DNA of 64,000 bases from Psychrobacter glacincola (GTDB taxonomy: Bacteria > Pseudomonadota > Gammaproteobacteria > Pseudomonadales > Moraxellaceae). The position numbers were made by a program, and so were the translations under genes. Below are positions 18,258-27,144 of this stretch, one piece after another. The notes beneath the pieces are model-generated. The model saw nothing but the letters and a program-made list of their open reading frames with translations. It did not search any database and was not told the origin of the DNA. Numbering within the stretch: position 1 is the stretch's first letter; every line of letters starts with the position of its first letter. The stretch lies in the NCBI RefSeq assembly GCF_904846215.1, contig NZ_CAJGZK010000013.1:1-64000 (forward strand). The letters are read 5' to 3'.

Positions 18258-18623
18258 TTTTATAAGCTATTTGTCAGCCAATAATTAATACCATATTCAA
18301 AATTTAATCAACTAATATTGACTATTTGGTTCGTGAATTGTTATTGATATATCATTATTAGTATGGCACTTTACGGCAATGGATTGCCAAAGCGCCTTCC
18401 ATTTATTTACCAGAATGTCGAATAAAGACATATTTTTTATAATCATATGTCTTTAAAACCAGCGTACTTCTAGTCGCTTTACCGATTCTAACGGGACGTT
18501 AGAATGAGAGCTTGATTGGCTAACTATTGGCAGCTTTATCTGATCTGTTTAACGATTACTATGCCATTACTATGCCATTCATGCTGTTCATCAACGGTCT
18601 GAATTTATTAACAAGGATGTTTC
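18258..18623. other. Intergenic region upstream of the ompW-like gene
   Basis: This 366-base AT-rich region should contain the porin promoter. It holds the inverted repeat at 18485-18505 and a short tandem pair of ATTACTATGCC near 18555. No RNA gene or coding frame is evident. Confidence 0.5.
18485..18505. promoter_or_regulatory. Inverted repeat upstream of ompW-like gene, possible operator
   Basis: ATTCTAAC and GTTAGAAT form a perfect 8-bp dyad around GGGAC, about 118 bases before the porin start. The size and spacing fit a dimeric regulator's site, but no regulator is known. Confidence 0.4.
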
Positions 18624-19745
18624 ATGAAAAAGACGTTAACCTTCGTTTGTGCTATCGCCACACCATTATTATTTAGCCAGTCTGCTTTTGCTGCTTTTGA
18701 TTATTTTAAAACCGATGGTAGCTTCAAACGCTTTTCGGTCTCCGCTGGTTTGTTACATGCTACTCCGCAAGGTGACCCTAATCCATTGCAAAATACGACA
18801 GCCATTAAAGATGTTACTGTCGCTAAAAACGGCAGTGTTAAAGTCAGCACTGTCAGAGAGGTTATTGATCCTAATCAAAGTGAACTCACTAAAGTTAAAG
18901 TAAATACAAATTTAACCCTTATAGGTGCATTACCTCCTTTTAAAGGCGAAAATACTGATTTGACCAACACCGCATTAGGCGACGTATCAGGTACAGTGGA
19001 AATTAACGGCCTGGAGAGTTTCGCGTCCGCTCCCGGTTCTGGGCTTGAAGCTGATGATGCGGATACGGTAGGCTTGTTATTTAACTATTATATTAACGAC
19101 AATTGGTCGGTAGAGTTTAAAGCTGGCATACCACCAACGGTAGATATATTAGGCAAAGGGCAAGTTTTTGCGCCGTTGACTGGCACGGTTACTCCTGGAG
19201 GGCTGGCAAAACCTATAATAGGAGAGTTTGGGATCAAAAAGGATATTCCCATCACCGATTTAGAGCAAGGTAATGGCGTGGCTGCAAGTGCTCGAGCATG
19301 GTTGCCAGCGGCTGAGGTACATTACCAATTCGGTAAGTCTGGGGTAAACAAATTCCGTCCTTATGTCGGAGCTGGGGTGATCTACGCCTACTTTAATGAC
19401 ATCGAACTAAATTCTGGCATCCGTCAAGATTTAGAAGCTGCAGGTCATCAGATTCAAAATATTAAAGATGGTCAAGCTGGTGCTGCGCTAGAAAATGTGC
19501 AATCCAATCGAGAGATGAACGTCGATGTGGAAGCGAGCGACTCATTTGCGCCTATCGTCACCGTTGGCGCGACTTATGACTTTAATGACAGGTGGTTTGG
19601 CGTAGGTTCTGTGTCTTACGCTAAGTTAAATAGCGAAAACACTATTACAGTTAAAAACGATGCAGGCGAAGAGTTAGTCCGTTCGAGCACGACCCTTGAT
19701 ATCGACCCATATATTAGCTATCTTGGTATAGGATATCGCTTCTAA
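18624..19745 (+). CDS. OmpW-family outer membrane protein, enlarged
   Basis: A 373-residue beta-barrel protein. The signal peptide MKKTLTFVCAIATPLLFSQSAFA ends in a good AFA cleavage site. OmpW hallmarks include LLFNYYINDNWSVEFKAGIP, HYQFGKSGVNKFRPYVGAGVIYAYF and the terminal aromatic YLGIGYRF needed for BAM-mediated insertion. Typical OmpW/AlkL proteins have about 210-230 residues, so this one has extra loop sequence, chiefly at about residues 40-125 and 230-330. Relatives admit small hydrophobic compounds across the outer membrane; the cargo here is unknown. It is a single gene. Confidence 0.85.
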   Translation: MKKTLTFVCAIATPLLFSQSAFAAFDYFKTDGSFKRFSVSAGLLHATPQGDPNPLQNTTAIKDVTVAKNGSVKVSTVREVIDPNQSELTKVKVNTNLTLIGALPPFKGENTDLTNTALGDVSGTVEINGLESFASAPGSGLEADDADTVGLLFNYYINDNWSVEFKAGIPPTVDILGKGQVFAPLTGTVTPGGLAKPIIGEFGIKKDIPITDLEQGNGVAASARAWLPAAEVHYQFGKSGVNKFRPYVGAGVIYAYFNDIELNSGIRQDLEAAGHQIQNIKDGQAGAALENVQSNREMNVDVEASDSFAPIVTVGATYDFNDRWFGVGSVSYAKLNSENTITVKNDAGEELVRSSTTLDIDPYISYLGIGYRF

Positions 19746-19786
19746 TAGACGATTTATAATAACTCTAAGATAATGGGGTAAATATA

Positions 19787-19810
19787 GCGCACATTCTTAG
19801 GAGTGTGCGT
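19787..19810 (+). terminator. Weak hairpin after the ompW-like gene
   Basis: GCGCACATTC pairs with GAGTGTGCGT, using two G-T pairs, around loop TTAG. Only a mixed TGTGCTTTCT tail follows, so termination would be inefficient. Confidence 0.35.
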
Positions 19811-20096
19811 TGTGCTTTCTAAGCTATAAACAGACTCTATATCCCGTCAAATTCATTACTGAGCGATATGTATGGTTCATCATTTTTATAATGTTCGTTT
19901 GGAGAATTTTTATACCTGCCTATATTGAGTCAATATTAAACTTACGAAGCTCAGACACTATATATAAATAGATGATGGCTTAATATATGCTATCCTCAAT
20001 AAATTTACAGACTATTGTGGCTACAAACAGTGTTTAACCACATAAAGACGCTGGTTTCACGTAACGCTAGCCTGTTTTTACCTATTATTTTTCAGT

Positions 20097-20241
20097 TATA
20101 GTTAATCCACTTTTAAAAGGTTACAGAACCATTGGGGTTCATTGTTCGCAGACTCTGTCTAGGTAGGCACCGCAAGCAAGAAAAATTAACCCCAGTCGTA
20201 TTTTATAACATTTGTATGTCTTTTATTTAGGATCGACTATA
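20097..20241. repeat. MITE-like element, copy 5 (inverted core)
   Basis: A 145-bp element with left end TATAGTTAATCCACTTTT and right end, read on the other strand, TATAGTCGATCCTAAATA. Its core (CGCAGACTCTGTCTA then GCACCGCAAGCAAGAAAAATT) is the reverse complement of the core in copies 1 and 3. It ends 45 bases before the RND adaptor gene. Confidence 0.72.
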
Positions 20242-20286
20242 TCCTTATACCATTCTTATTATTGCCTGTATTGACAGAGAGTTATC

Positions 20287-21633
20287 ATGAGCGATGTTGA
20301 AGACAACAAGCTGCCAGTTGAATCTGAGCTACCCCTATACCGCCAATCTGAGGCGCGAGCGTCTAAGCTATCATCAAATCAGCCATCATCAAAATTTCCT
20401 TTGTGGTTATTGCCAGTATTGGCTATTGTGCTCGTTATTGGCGTTTTGGTTGGTAAGTACTGGGGTAGCGATAAAGTAGCAACAACTGATGTGTCAGCTT
20501 CTACTAATACGCAAAGCGATAGCGAAAATGCAAGCGACGTCAATACCGAACAAGCCGTGCTGTCGGTCGAAACGGTGATGCCAAGCCAAGATAATATTGG
20601 CAATACGCTCAGTGCTGATGGAACCATCAATGCCAAAGACATCGCTAATGTCAGCGCCAAAGTCAATGGCGTAGCGATTGAGCGGATATTGGTCGAAGAA
20701 GGTCAGCGTGTTAAAGCTGGTCAAATACTGGCTGTATTTGATACCGATGCGATGCAGCAGCAAGTCTTGCAAGCAGAAGCCGATGTTGCCGAAGCAGAAG
20801 CGACCCTTGCTAATGCTACCGCCGATGCTGCACGTGTCCTGCCCCTCATTGATATAGATGCCATCAGTAGACAAGAAGCAGATCGCTATCGCACCTCTAA
20901 ACTGCAAGCGCAGGCATCACTGCAAGCCTCTAAAGCTCGACTGAGTACACAGCGCTTGAGTGTGAGCAATGCCAACGTGGTTGCACCGGTTAGCGGTGTG
21001 ATTAGTGAGAAAATGGCTGAAGTTGGTGTGGTTGCTGGCAGTGATCCACTATTCACCATTATTAAAGGCGGCATCTTAGAGTGGCGCGCGGATATCGATC
21101 CTAAGCTGATCGGTGAGGTTAATGTCGGCACCCCAGTACGCGTCAGCTTACCAGGCGGTGATTCTGTCATGGGGCAAGTCAGTCGCATTGCACCAACTGC
21201 GGATAATAATAGACAAATTACCATTTATGCTAGCCTCGCTGCTAACGCAAAAGCGCGGGCAGGCATGTATCAAACGGGCGAGTTTTTATTGGGCAGTATC
21301 AGTGCTCAAACGGTGCCTAATAGCGCTATCGTCAGCAATGACGGCTATGACTATGTGATGCTAGTGACCAACATAAGTATTAAAGACGGTAAAAACATAG
21401 GTCGTATCAAACAACAGCGCGTGACCTTAGGAGAGCGCTTTGGCGATAATGTTATGCTCACAGAACCCTTGCCTGCAGAGAGCCGACTTGTAAAGCAAGG
21501 CGGTAGTTTCTTAAATGATGGTGACTTGGTACGTGTCGTTGATGCTCTCAGCCAAACTGGCAAGCAAGCGAATGCTAATGGGCAAGCAACTGCTAAGCAG
21601 GCTAGTGGCACTGACACGCAGGCGCGCTCATGA
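20287..21633 (+). CDS. RND efflux periplasmic adaptor (membrane fusion protein)
   Basis: A 448-residue adaptor linking an RND pump to an outer-membrane channel. One N-terminal membrane anchor (WLLPVLAIVLVIGVLVGKYW, about residues 38-57) precedes an acidic linker. The lipoyl-like half-motifs are GVAIERILVEEGQRVKAGQILAVFD and ANVVAPVSGVISEKMAEVGVV. They flank a coiled-coil hairpin (about residues 155-225). Beta-barrel and membrane-proximal domains follow, with a Gln/Ala/Thr-rich tail. The stop overlaps the pump gene by four bases (ATGA), indicating translational coupling. No TolC-type gene is present, so an outer-membrane partner encoded elsewhere is expected. Confidence 0.92.
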   Translation: MSDVEDNKLPVESELPLYRQSEARASKLSSNQPSSKFPLWLLPVLAIVLVIGVLVGKYWGSDKVATTDVSASTNTQSDSENASDVNTEQAVLSVETVMPSQDNIGNTLSADGTINAKDIANVSAKVNGVAIERILVEEGQRVKAGQILAVFDTDAMQQQVLQAEADVAEAEATLANATADAARVLPLIDIDAISRQEADRYRTSKLQAQASLQASKARLSTQRLSVSNANVVAPVSGVISEKMAEVGVVAGSDPLFTIIKGGILEWRADIDPKLIGEVNVGTPVRVSLPGGDSVMGQVSRIAPTADNNRQITIYASLAANAKARAGMYQTGEFLLGSISAQTVPNSAIVSNDGYDYVMLVTNISIKDGKNIGRIKQQRVTLGERFGDNVMLTEPLPAESRLVKQGGSFLNDGDLVRVVDALSQTGKQANANGQATAKQASGTDTQARS

Positions 21634-24600
21634 GTTTAAATGTTTCCGCTTACTCGATTAAAAATCCATTAGTGGCCATCTTGCTGTTTGTGCTGCTGAC
21701 ATTAGGCGGCATCTACGGCTTTATGCAAATGAAGGTGCAGCAGTTTCCTGATATTGACCTGCCAGCGGTGGTGGTCACGGTTACTTTACCGGGTGCCGCA
21801 CCATCGCAGCTCGAAAACGATATTGCAAAAAAGGTGGAAAATAAGCTCACCAGTATTGAGGGCGTCAAACACATTCGTACAACGCTACAGACGGGCGCCG
21901 CTACTATGGTTACTGAGTTCGTCTTAGAAAAAGACATCCAAGAAGCGGTTGACGATGTACGTTCAGCAGTCGGTGAGGTACGTGGTGATTTACCTGCCGC
22001 TGCCAATGACCCTATCATTACCAAAGTCTCAACATCAGGATTCCCAGTCGTCACATACTCTGTCGCTGCTGAAAACATGAATGTAGAAGACTTGTCTTGG
22101 TTCGTCGATGATACCGTCACCAAGCGTTTATCTGATATACCCGGTGTCAGTACTGTCAGCCGTATCGGCGGTCTGCAGCGTGAGATTACGGTTGCCGCTG
22201 ACCCTATTACCTTGAGTGGTCTAAAGCTTTCTATCATACAATTATCCAATCAAATCACCGGTATTCAGCAAGACAGCTCAGGCGGTGAAGCCGAAGTCGG
22301 CAAAACCACGCAGACCATTCGTGTACTTGGTGCTGTTGAGCGCTCAAGCGAGCTGAATAATTTGCAAATAGCCGTCCCTACCGGCGGTACGCAAGCGCTT
22401 GGACGCATGGCACAAATTACGGATGGCGCGGCTGATCCCAGCTCTATTGCCAAGCTCGATGGGCAAACGGTGGTTGCATTCAACATTACGCGCTCGCGTG
22501 GTGCCAGTGAAGTAGAAGTCATGGCTCTGGTTGACGCTGAGCTTGCCAAGCTGTCAGCAGATGTGGGCAATATTAGTATTGAAAAGGTTTATGATCGAGC
22601 AACGCCAGTCGCTGAAGATTATCAAGCGTCATTACGGATGCTGATAGAAGGTGGTCTGCTTGCCGTAGTCGTGGTGTTCTTATTCTTGCGCAATATCCGC
22701 GCGACTTTTGTGGCTGCTGTGGCATTGCCATTGTCCGTCATACCTACTTTTTTGGGTATGTATCTGTTTGGTTTCAGTCTTAATATTATCTCCTTATTGG
22801 CATTGTCGCTGGTCATTGGTGTATTGGTCGACGATGCCATTGTAGAAGTTGAAAATATTATTCGTCACTTGCGTATGGGTAAAACGCCTTATGAGGCGGC
22901 AATGGAAGCAGCGGACGAGATTGGCTTGGCGGTTGTTGCCACTACTTTTACCCTGATTGCCGTGTTTTTACCGACTGCGTTTATGGGCGGAATTGTTGGG
23001 CAGTTTTTCCGGCAGTTCGGCTGGACGGCGGCATTATCAATATTTGCCTCGTTAATGGTCGCGCGCCTCATCACACCGATGATGGCAGCATATATATTGA
23101 AACCAGAAAAAAAGCACGTTGAAAAGCAGAGCGCGCTGATGGATTGGTATCTCAAAGTGGTCTCATGGACGCTAGATCATCGCTGGATTACGATAGGTGC
23201 TACTTTGGTATTGTTTGTGGCTTCGTTGGCTCTGGTAAAATTATTACCCACATCTTTTATACCTGATAATGATATTGACCAAACACGGGTAGCGATTGAG
23301 CTGACACCTGATGTGGCGTTAGCGGACACGGAACGCGTTGCCGCGCTGGCAAGTGAGCGTATATTGGCCATGCCTGAAGTGACCAATATCTTTACGTCGG
23401 TAGGTGAGGCGCAGGCGACAATGGACTCAAGCTCTAGCGGTGGCAAGGCAGAAAATATAGCAGGTCTAGATATTGTACTTGCGCCAAGAGCAGAGCGTGG
23501 CTCTAAGCAAGAGATTGAGCGTAAGATGAGTACTATTTTGGCAGAAGTACCCGGTGCGCGCTTTACGGTTGGGTTATCGAGTGGCGGTGAGACCGGTTAT
23601 AATTTTTCTTTGACCAGCACCGACCCGCAACTGCTTGAGCAAACCGTACAGCAGATGATGTTAGAGATCCGTGAGTTACCAAGTGCCGGTGCTGTCACGA
23701 GTGATCGTAGCCTACCGCGCCAAGAGTTGACCGTCACGCCAAACAGGCTAGCAATGGCGGATAAAGGGGTAACGACGCAAGACATCGCTACGACATTGCG
23801 TGTGGCGACCGTTGGTGACTATGAGCAACGTTTATCCAAGCTGAATTTAGACACGCGGCAGATACCGATAGTGGTACGCTTGCCAGATATCGCTAAGCAG
23901 AACGTCAGTCAACTAGAAGGCTTATATGTACCAAGTGCGCTACCAGCAGGACAGGGCGTACGTGTTGGTGAAGTTGCGACACTCGACTTTGGTACTGGAC
24001 CTGCGCAAATCAGTCGCCTTGATCGTGAGCGTGCGATTAGCATTACTGTTCAGCCTGCCAATGGTGAGCTTGGTGATTTGGTACAAGCGGTCAAGAGTAT
24101 ACCTAGTATGCAACAGCTACCAGCCTCTATTACCATTATCGATCAAGGACAAGCAGAAAACATGGCCGAGTTATTTAGCGGCTTTGTGATTGCGATGTCA
24201 GTCGGCGTGGTCTGTATTTTAGGCGTACTTATATTACTATTTGGGCGTATTTTGCAGCCCTTTACGATTCTGATGGCCTTGCCACTGTCTATCGGCGGTG
24301 CCTTTGTCGGCTTGGTGATTACCAATAGCAGCTTATCGATGCCCTCGATGATTGGTTTTATTATGCTGATGGGCATTGCGACCAAAAACTCTATTCTTTT
24401 GGTCGATTATGCATTGATTGCGCAGCGGCGCGGCCTAACACGTTTTGAGGCGATTATCGATGCTTGTCGTAAGCGTGCACGTCCCATTATCATGACCACC
24501 ATTGCGATGGGCGCTGGCATGTTGCCCTTGGTCTTTGGTTGGGGCGATGCCGATCCGACCTTCCGTCGCCCGATGGCAGCAGCGGTATTGGGTGGTTTGG

Positions 24601-24725
24601 TCACCTCAACCTTATTGAGCCTAGTTGTTATTCCAGTGGTTTATACCTTAATGGATGATTTGTCAGGATGGTTTAGTAAGTGGTTGAAGCCGCAGGGTAA
24701 AGGGCACTCAACGACTAACCAGTAA
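21630..24725 (+). CDS. RND-family efflux pump permease (AcrB/HAE1-like)
   Basis: A 1031-residue inner-membrane proton antiporter that drives export with the adaptor encoded just upstream. The N-terminus has TM1 and the porter motif QQFPDIDLPAVVVTVTLPGA. TM4 holds IGVLVDDAIVEVENI, whose Asp pair is the proton relay. TM5-6 includes TAFMGGIVGQFFRQF. The second half repeats the fold, ending with GGLVTSTLLSLVVIPVVYTL. Length and 12-TM layout are those of HAE1/AcrB-type pumps. The substrate cannot be told: the sequence resembles multidrug pumps and lacks the features of CzcA-type metal pumps. Confidence 0.93.
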   Translation: MSLNVSAYSIKNPLVAILLFVLLTLGGIYGFMQMKVQQFPDIDLPAVVVTVTLPGAAPSQLENDIAKKVENKLTSIEGVKHIRTTLQTGAATMVTEFVLEKDIQEAVDDVRSAVGEVRGDLPAAANDPIITKVSTSGFPVVTYSVAAENMNVEDLSWFVDDTVTKRLSDIPGVSTVSRIGGLQREITVAADPITLSGLKLSIIQLSNQITGIQQDSSGGEAEVGKTTQTIRVLGAVERSSELNNLQIAVPTGGTQALGRMAQITDGAADPSSIAKLDGQTVVAFNITRSRGASEVEVMALVDAELAKLSADVGNISIEKVYDRATPVAEDYQASLRMLIEGGLLAVVVVFLFLRNIRATFVAAVALPLSVIPTFLGMYLFGFSLNIISLLALSLVIGVLVDDAIVEVENIIRHLRMGKTPYEAAMEAADEIGLAVVATTFTLIAVFLPTAFMGGIVGQFFRQFGWTAALSIFASLMVARLITPMMAAYILKPEKKHVEKQSALMDWYLKVVSWTLDHRWITIGATLVLFVASLALVKLLPTSFIPDNDIDQTRVAIELTPDVALADTERVAALASERILAMPEVTNIFTSVGEAQATMDSSSSGGKAENIAGLDIVLAPRAERGSKQEIERKMSTILAEVPGARFTVGLSSGGETGYNFSLTSTDPQLLEQTVQQMMLEIRELPSAGAVTSDRSLPRQELTVTPNRLAMADKGVTTQDIATTLRVATVGDYEQRLSKLNLDTRQIPIVVRLPDIAKQNVSQLEGLYVPSALPAGQGVRVGEVATLDFGTGPAQISRLDRERAISITVQPANGELGDLVQAVKSIPSMQQLPASITIIDQGQAENMAELFSGFVIAMSVGVVCILGVLILLFGRILQPFTILMALPLSIGGAFVGLVITNSSLSMPSMIGFIMLMGIATKNSILLVDYALIAQRRGLTRFEAIIDACRKRARPIIMTTIAMGAGMLPLVFGWGDADPTFRRPMAAAVLGGLVTSTLLSLVVIPVVYTLMDDLSGWFSKWLKPQGKGHSTTNQ

Positions 24726-24859
24726 GTCTAGTATGGCGTTTTTATATAATCATCCAAACCATATTGATTAAGATTGGTTTTGACGTCATTATGTAAAAAC
24801 GTATTAGGTCACAAAGGATGTGACTGAGCAATCATTGACTGTTGCAAAGGAGTGTCATC

Positions 24860-25474
24860 ATGAGTCGAGCTTCACTTTTAAAAATCATAGTCTCTTATCG
24901 CAAGCCTATGGTCGGTTTGCTGCTGAGTACTTTAGCTATCGTTAGTAGTCATGCACAGACTTATAATATCGATCCAACCCATACCAATGTGCGCTTCGCC
25001 ATTGACCATTTTAATACCTCTACCAACACGGGTGGATTTTATAACATCACAGGTCAGTTAGAGTATGACCCAATGACTAAGATGGGTGATATCTCACTCG
25101 TCATTCCTTTAAATAGCTTAAATTCCGGTAATGAGGCATTTGATATTGCCCTTAAAAGTGCTGATTTTTTTGATATTGAGAAATTTCCGTTGGCTGAATT
25201 TAATTCTACTAAGTGGCATTTTTCGACCGATAAAAAAGGCTCAGACATTACTAAAGTAGAGGGCATGTTAACGCTACATGGCAAGACCAATCCAATTACA
25301 TTAACCGCTACAAAATTTAATTGTTACTTTAGTCCGATACTTAAAAAGTCAGTTTGTGGGGGCGATTTTACGACGATTATCGATCGCAGGAAGTGGGGAA
25401 TTAGTAAGTATACTTTGTTAGGGATGACTGAAAAAGTGCAATTGGATATTCAGATTGAAGCGGCAAAGCAGTAG
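24860..25474 (+). CDS. YceI-family periplasmic protein
   Basis: A 204-residue secreted lipocalin-like protein. The signal peptide (VGLLLSTLAIVSSHA) is followed by TYNIDPTHTNVRFAIDHF, the start of the YceI domain. DISLVIPLNSLNSGNEAFD, SADFFDIEKFPLAEFNST and the final WGISKYTLLGMTEKVQLDI are typical. Family members bind isoprenoid-type lipids in a beta-barrel; the physiological role is unclear. ATG 24860 is the start because AAGGAG lies seven bases upstream; the longer frame from TTG 24842 would run through that site. Two Cys residues (NCYF, VCGG) could form a disulfide. Confidence 0.9.
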   Translation: MSRASLLKIIVSYRKPMVGLLLSTLAIVSSHAQTYNIDPTHTNVRFAIDHFNTSTNTGGFYNITGQLEYDPMTKMGDISLVIPLNSLNSGNEAFDIALKSADFFDIEKFPLAEFNSTKWHFSTDKKGSDITKVEGMLTLHGKTNPITLTATKFNCYFSPILKKSVCGGDFTTIIDRRKWGISKYTLLGMTEKVQLDIQIEAAKQ

Positions 25475-25596
25475 TTTTGCTAAGTTTAAAAAAAGCTCTC
25501 TGTATTTTCTACTCAGTTTGGTTGTTGTCTGCGATTTCTTTTTATGTGAGATTCATGTTATATGAGATTCACGATATCTCAACCAATTGATAGATT

Positions 25597-25735
25597 TATA
25601 GTCAGATGAAAATAAAAATGTTATGAAAATTTAGACGTGCTATTGGTATAAATTTTACTGGCGTGCTGCGTTCCCAGAGGCTGCGTAAAATTCATACCAA
25701 TAGCGCTATAACACTTTTGTAGTAAACTCACTATA
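25597..25735. repeat. MITE-like element, copy 2
   Basis: A 139-bp element from TATAGTCAG to CTCACTATA, the ends being inverted repeats. Inside, GCTATTGGTATAAATTTTAC and GTAAAATTCATACCAATAGC are complementary except for one base and flank GTGCTGCGTTCCCAGAGG, making a long hairpin. It differs from copy 4 (30691) at only three or so positions. It ends 28 bases before the EamA gene. Confidence 0.85.
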
Positions 25736-25763
25736 GTAACCAGTCATAATCTAGGCCAACCAT

Positions 25764-26720
25764 ATGACCCCAATCCACATCGCCTTAGCAGTACTAGTTG
25801 CTTTTATTTGGGGTGTAAACTTTACTTTCATTGCATGGGCGCTCGAAAGCTTTCCGCCGCTAATGCTCACTGCGCTACGTTTTTTCTTTACTGCCGTGCC
25901 GCTGGTTTTATTTCTCAAGCCGCCCAAGTTTAACCGTACACTATTTATCTATGCCATTGGTACGTTTGTCATGCAGTATGCTTTTGTATTTACTGCGATG
26001 CATTTGGGCGCATCGGCAGGGTTAACAGCGCTATTGCTACAAGTTCAGATATTTATCACGGTACTACTGGCGTATGTCATCTTAGGTGAGGGCGTGAGTC
26101 GTATGCAGATCATCGGTATGTTGGTTGGTGTACTAGGACTGGGCGTGATCGCGCTAAACCTTGGCGGTGATATGCCCTTAATTGGGTTTGTCTGTATCTT
26201 GATTGCGGCAATAGGCTGGAGCTTTGGCAATATCGCCTCAAAGCAGGCGTCAACGCAGGCTGCTATAAAAACTACTCAGCAGGCATCTGACGTGTCACTT
26301 GCTTCACCTAACACTCAAAAGAATAAAGCATCCGCGCTATCTGCTCTAGCTCTTGTGGTATGGGGCGGTTTGATCGCTTGTGTAATTTTGACGATATCTT
26401 CTCTTATATTTGAGACCGACGCTTGGCAGTTAGCAACGTTTACGCAGGCGTCAAGTAAGTCTTGGCTGTCGCTTGGGTTTATCGTATACATCTCAACATT
26501 GATAGGCTTCGGATTGTGGGCGCATTTGCTCAGTCAAAATACTGCCTCTAAGGTTATGCCATTTGCTCTACTAGTGCCGGTATTCGGTATGACGACTTCA
26601 GTGCTGCTTCTAGGGGAGGTTGTAACGTGGTGGAAGATGCTGGCAATGCTATTGATCTTGTCAGGACTGGTACTGGCAAATGTGAAAATAGGTAGAAGGT
26701 CGCAATTAGCCCACTGCTAG
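25764..26720 (+). CDS. EamA/DMT-family exporter
   Basis: A 318-residue inner-membrane transporter with about ten helices in two EamA repeats. The first starts LVAFIWGVNFTFIAWAL and includes LRFFFTAVPLVLFL. The second includes FIVYISTLIGFGLWAHLL and ends LAMLLILSGLVLANVKIG. The N-terminal WGVNF and FPPLMLTALRF pattern resembles E. coli EamA (YdeD), which exports O-acetylserine and cysteine, but the substrate is inferred. A hydrophilic loop of about 30 residues between the halves (near residues 165-190) is longer than usual. Repeat copy 2 sits just upstream, where its promoter would be expected. Confidence 0.87.
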   Translation: MTPIHIALAVLVAFIWGVNFTFIAWALESFPPLMLTALRFFFTAVPLVLFLKPPKFNRTLFIYAIGTFVMQYAFVFTAMHLGASAGLTALLLQVQIFITVLLAYVILGEGVSRMQIIGMLVGVLGLGVIALNLGGDMPLIGFVCILIAAIGWSFGNIASKQASTQAAIKTTQQASDVSLASPNTQKNKASALSALALVVWGGLIACVILTISSLIFETDAWQLATFTQASSKSWLSLGFIVYISTLIGFGLWAHLLSQNTASKVMPFALLVPVFGMTTSVLLLGEVVTWWKMLAMLLILSGLVLANVKIGRRSQLAHC

Positions 26721-26810
26721 TTGCCAATGTTTCTACAATTGATTTTATGACCGAAAACTCTATGAGAGCGACCTGATGATGATATATCAGAGATTTTTAT
26801 CCACGGTTTA

Positions 26811-26948
26811 TATAGTCAGAAAAAAGTAATATCGGTACATCAAGTACTGCTGATATCAATTTTTCTTGCTTGCTGTGCCTATGCAGACAGAGGCTGCAAA
26901 AAATTTATACCAGCAGCACGGTAGCGTTTTTGAGATATTTTAACTATA
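26811..26948. repeat. MITE-like element, copy 3
   Basis: A 138-bp element with left end TATAGTCAGAAAAAAGTAAT and right end ATATTTTAACTATA. The core CTTGCTTGCTGTGCC with AGACAGAGGCTGCAAAAAAT matches copy 1 closely. The right arm differs from copy 1. It lies between the convergent EamA and glmS genes. A short plus-strand frame crosses it but has no support as a gene. Confidence 0.75.
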
Positions 26949-27011
26949 TAATCGGCAAGCTCACCTTGACCTCTACCTTTCTTAAGCCATTTTTCTTATT
27001 TTTTGAGCGCA

Positions 27012-27049
27012 TAAAAAACCCTGCTAGTATTGAATCAATAATAGCAGGG
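27012..27049 (-). terminator. Terminator of glmS
   Basis: On the minus strand GCCCTGCTATTATTGA pairs with the AATACTAGCAGGG arm and is followed by six T residues. It lies about 100 bases beyond the glmS stop codon. Paired A and T tracts could also let it act on the opposite strand. Confidence 0.75.
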
Positions 27050-27144
27050 CTCATAGTCGAATACTAAAGATAATACTTTATTACTCAGTATGATACTTTA
27101 TTACTCGCTCACGCGTACAAAAAAATAAAATAATTTAGTAAACA

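Larger units (their letters stand above)
19746..20286. other. Intergenic region between porin and RND adaptor genes
   Basis: This 541-base gap contains a weak hairpin just after the porin gene (19787-19810) and repeat copy 5 (20097-20241). The rest is AT-rich, with no recognised gene. It must hold the promoter of the efflux operon. Confidence 0.5.

Noticed and set aside
21713-24604. Several long antisense open frames opposite the RND pump gene
   Set aside because: They are shadows of a GC-richer gene with strong codon bias; the sense strand has clear RND motifs throughout.
26870-27067. A 65-codon open frame on the plus strand
   Set aside because: It runs through repeat copy 3 and the glmS terminator, has no ribosome binding site and no recognisable protein character.
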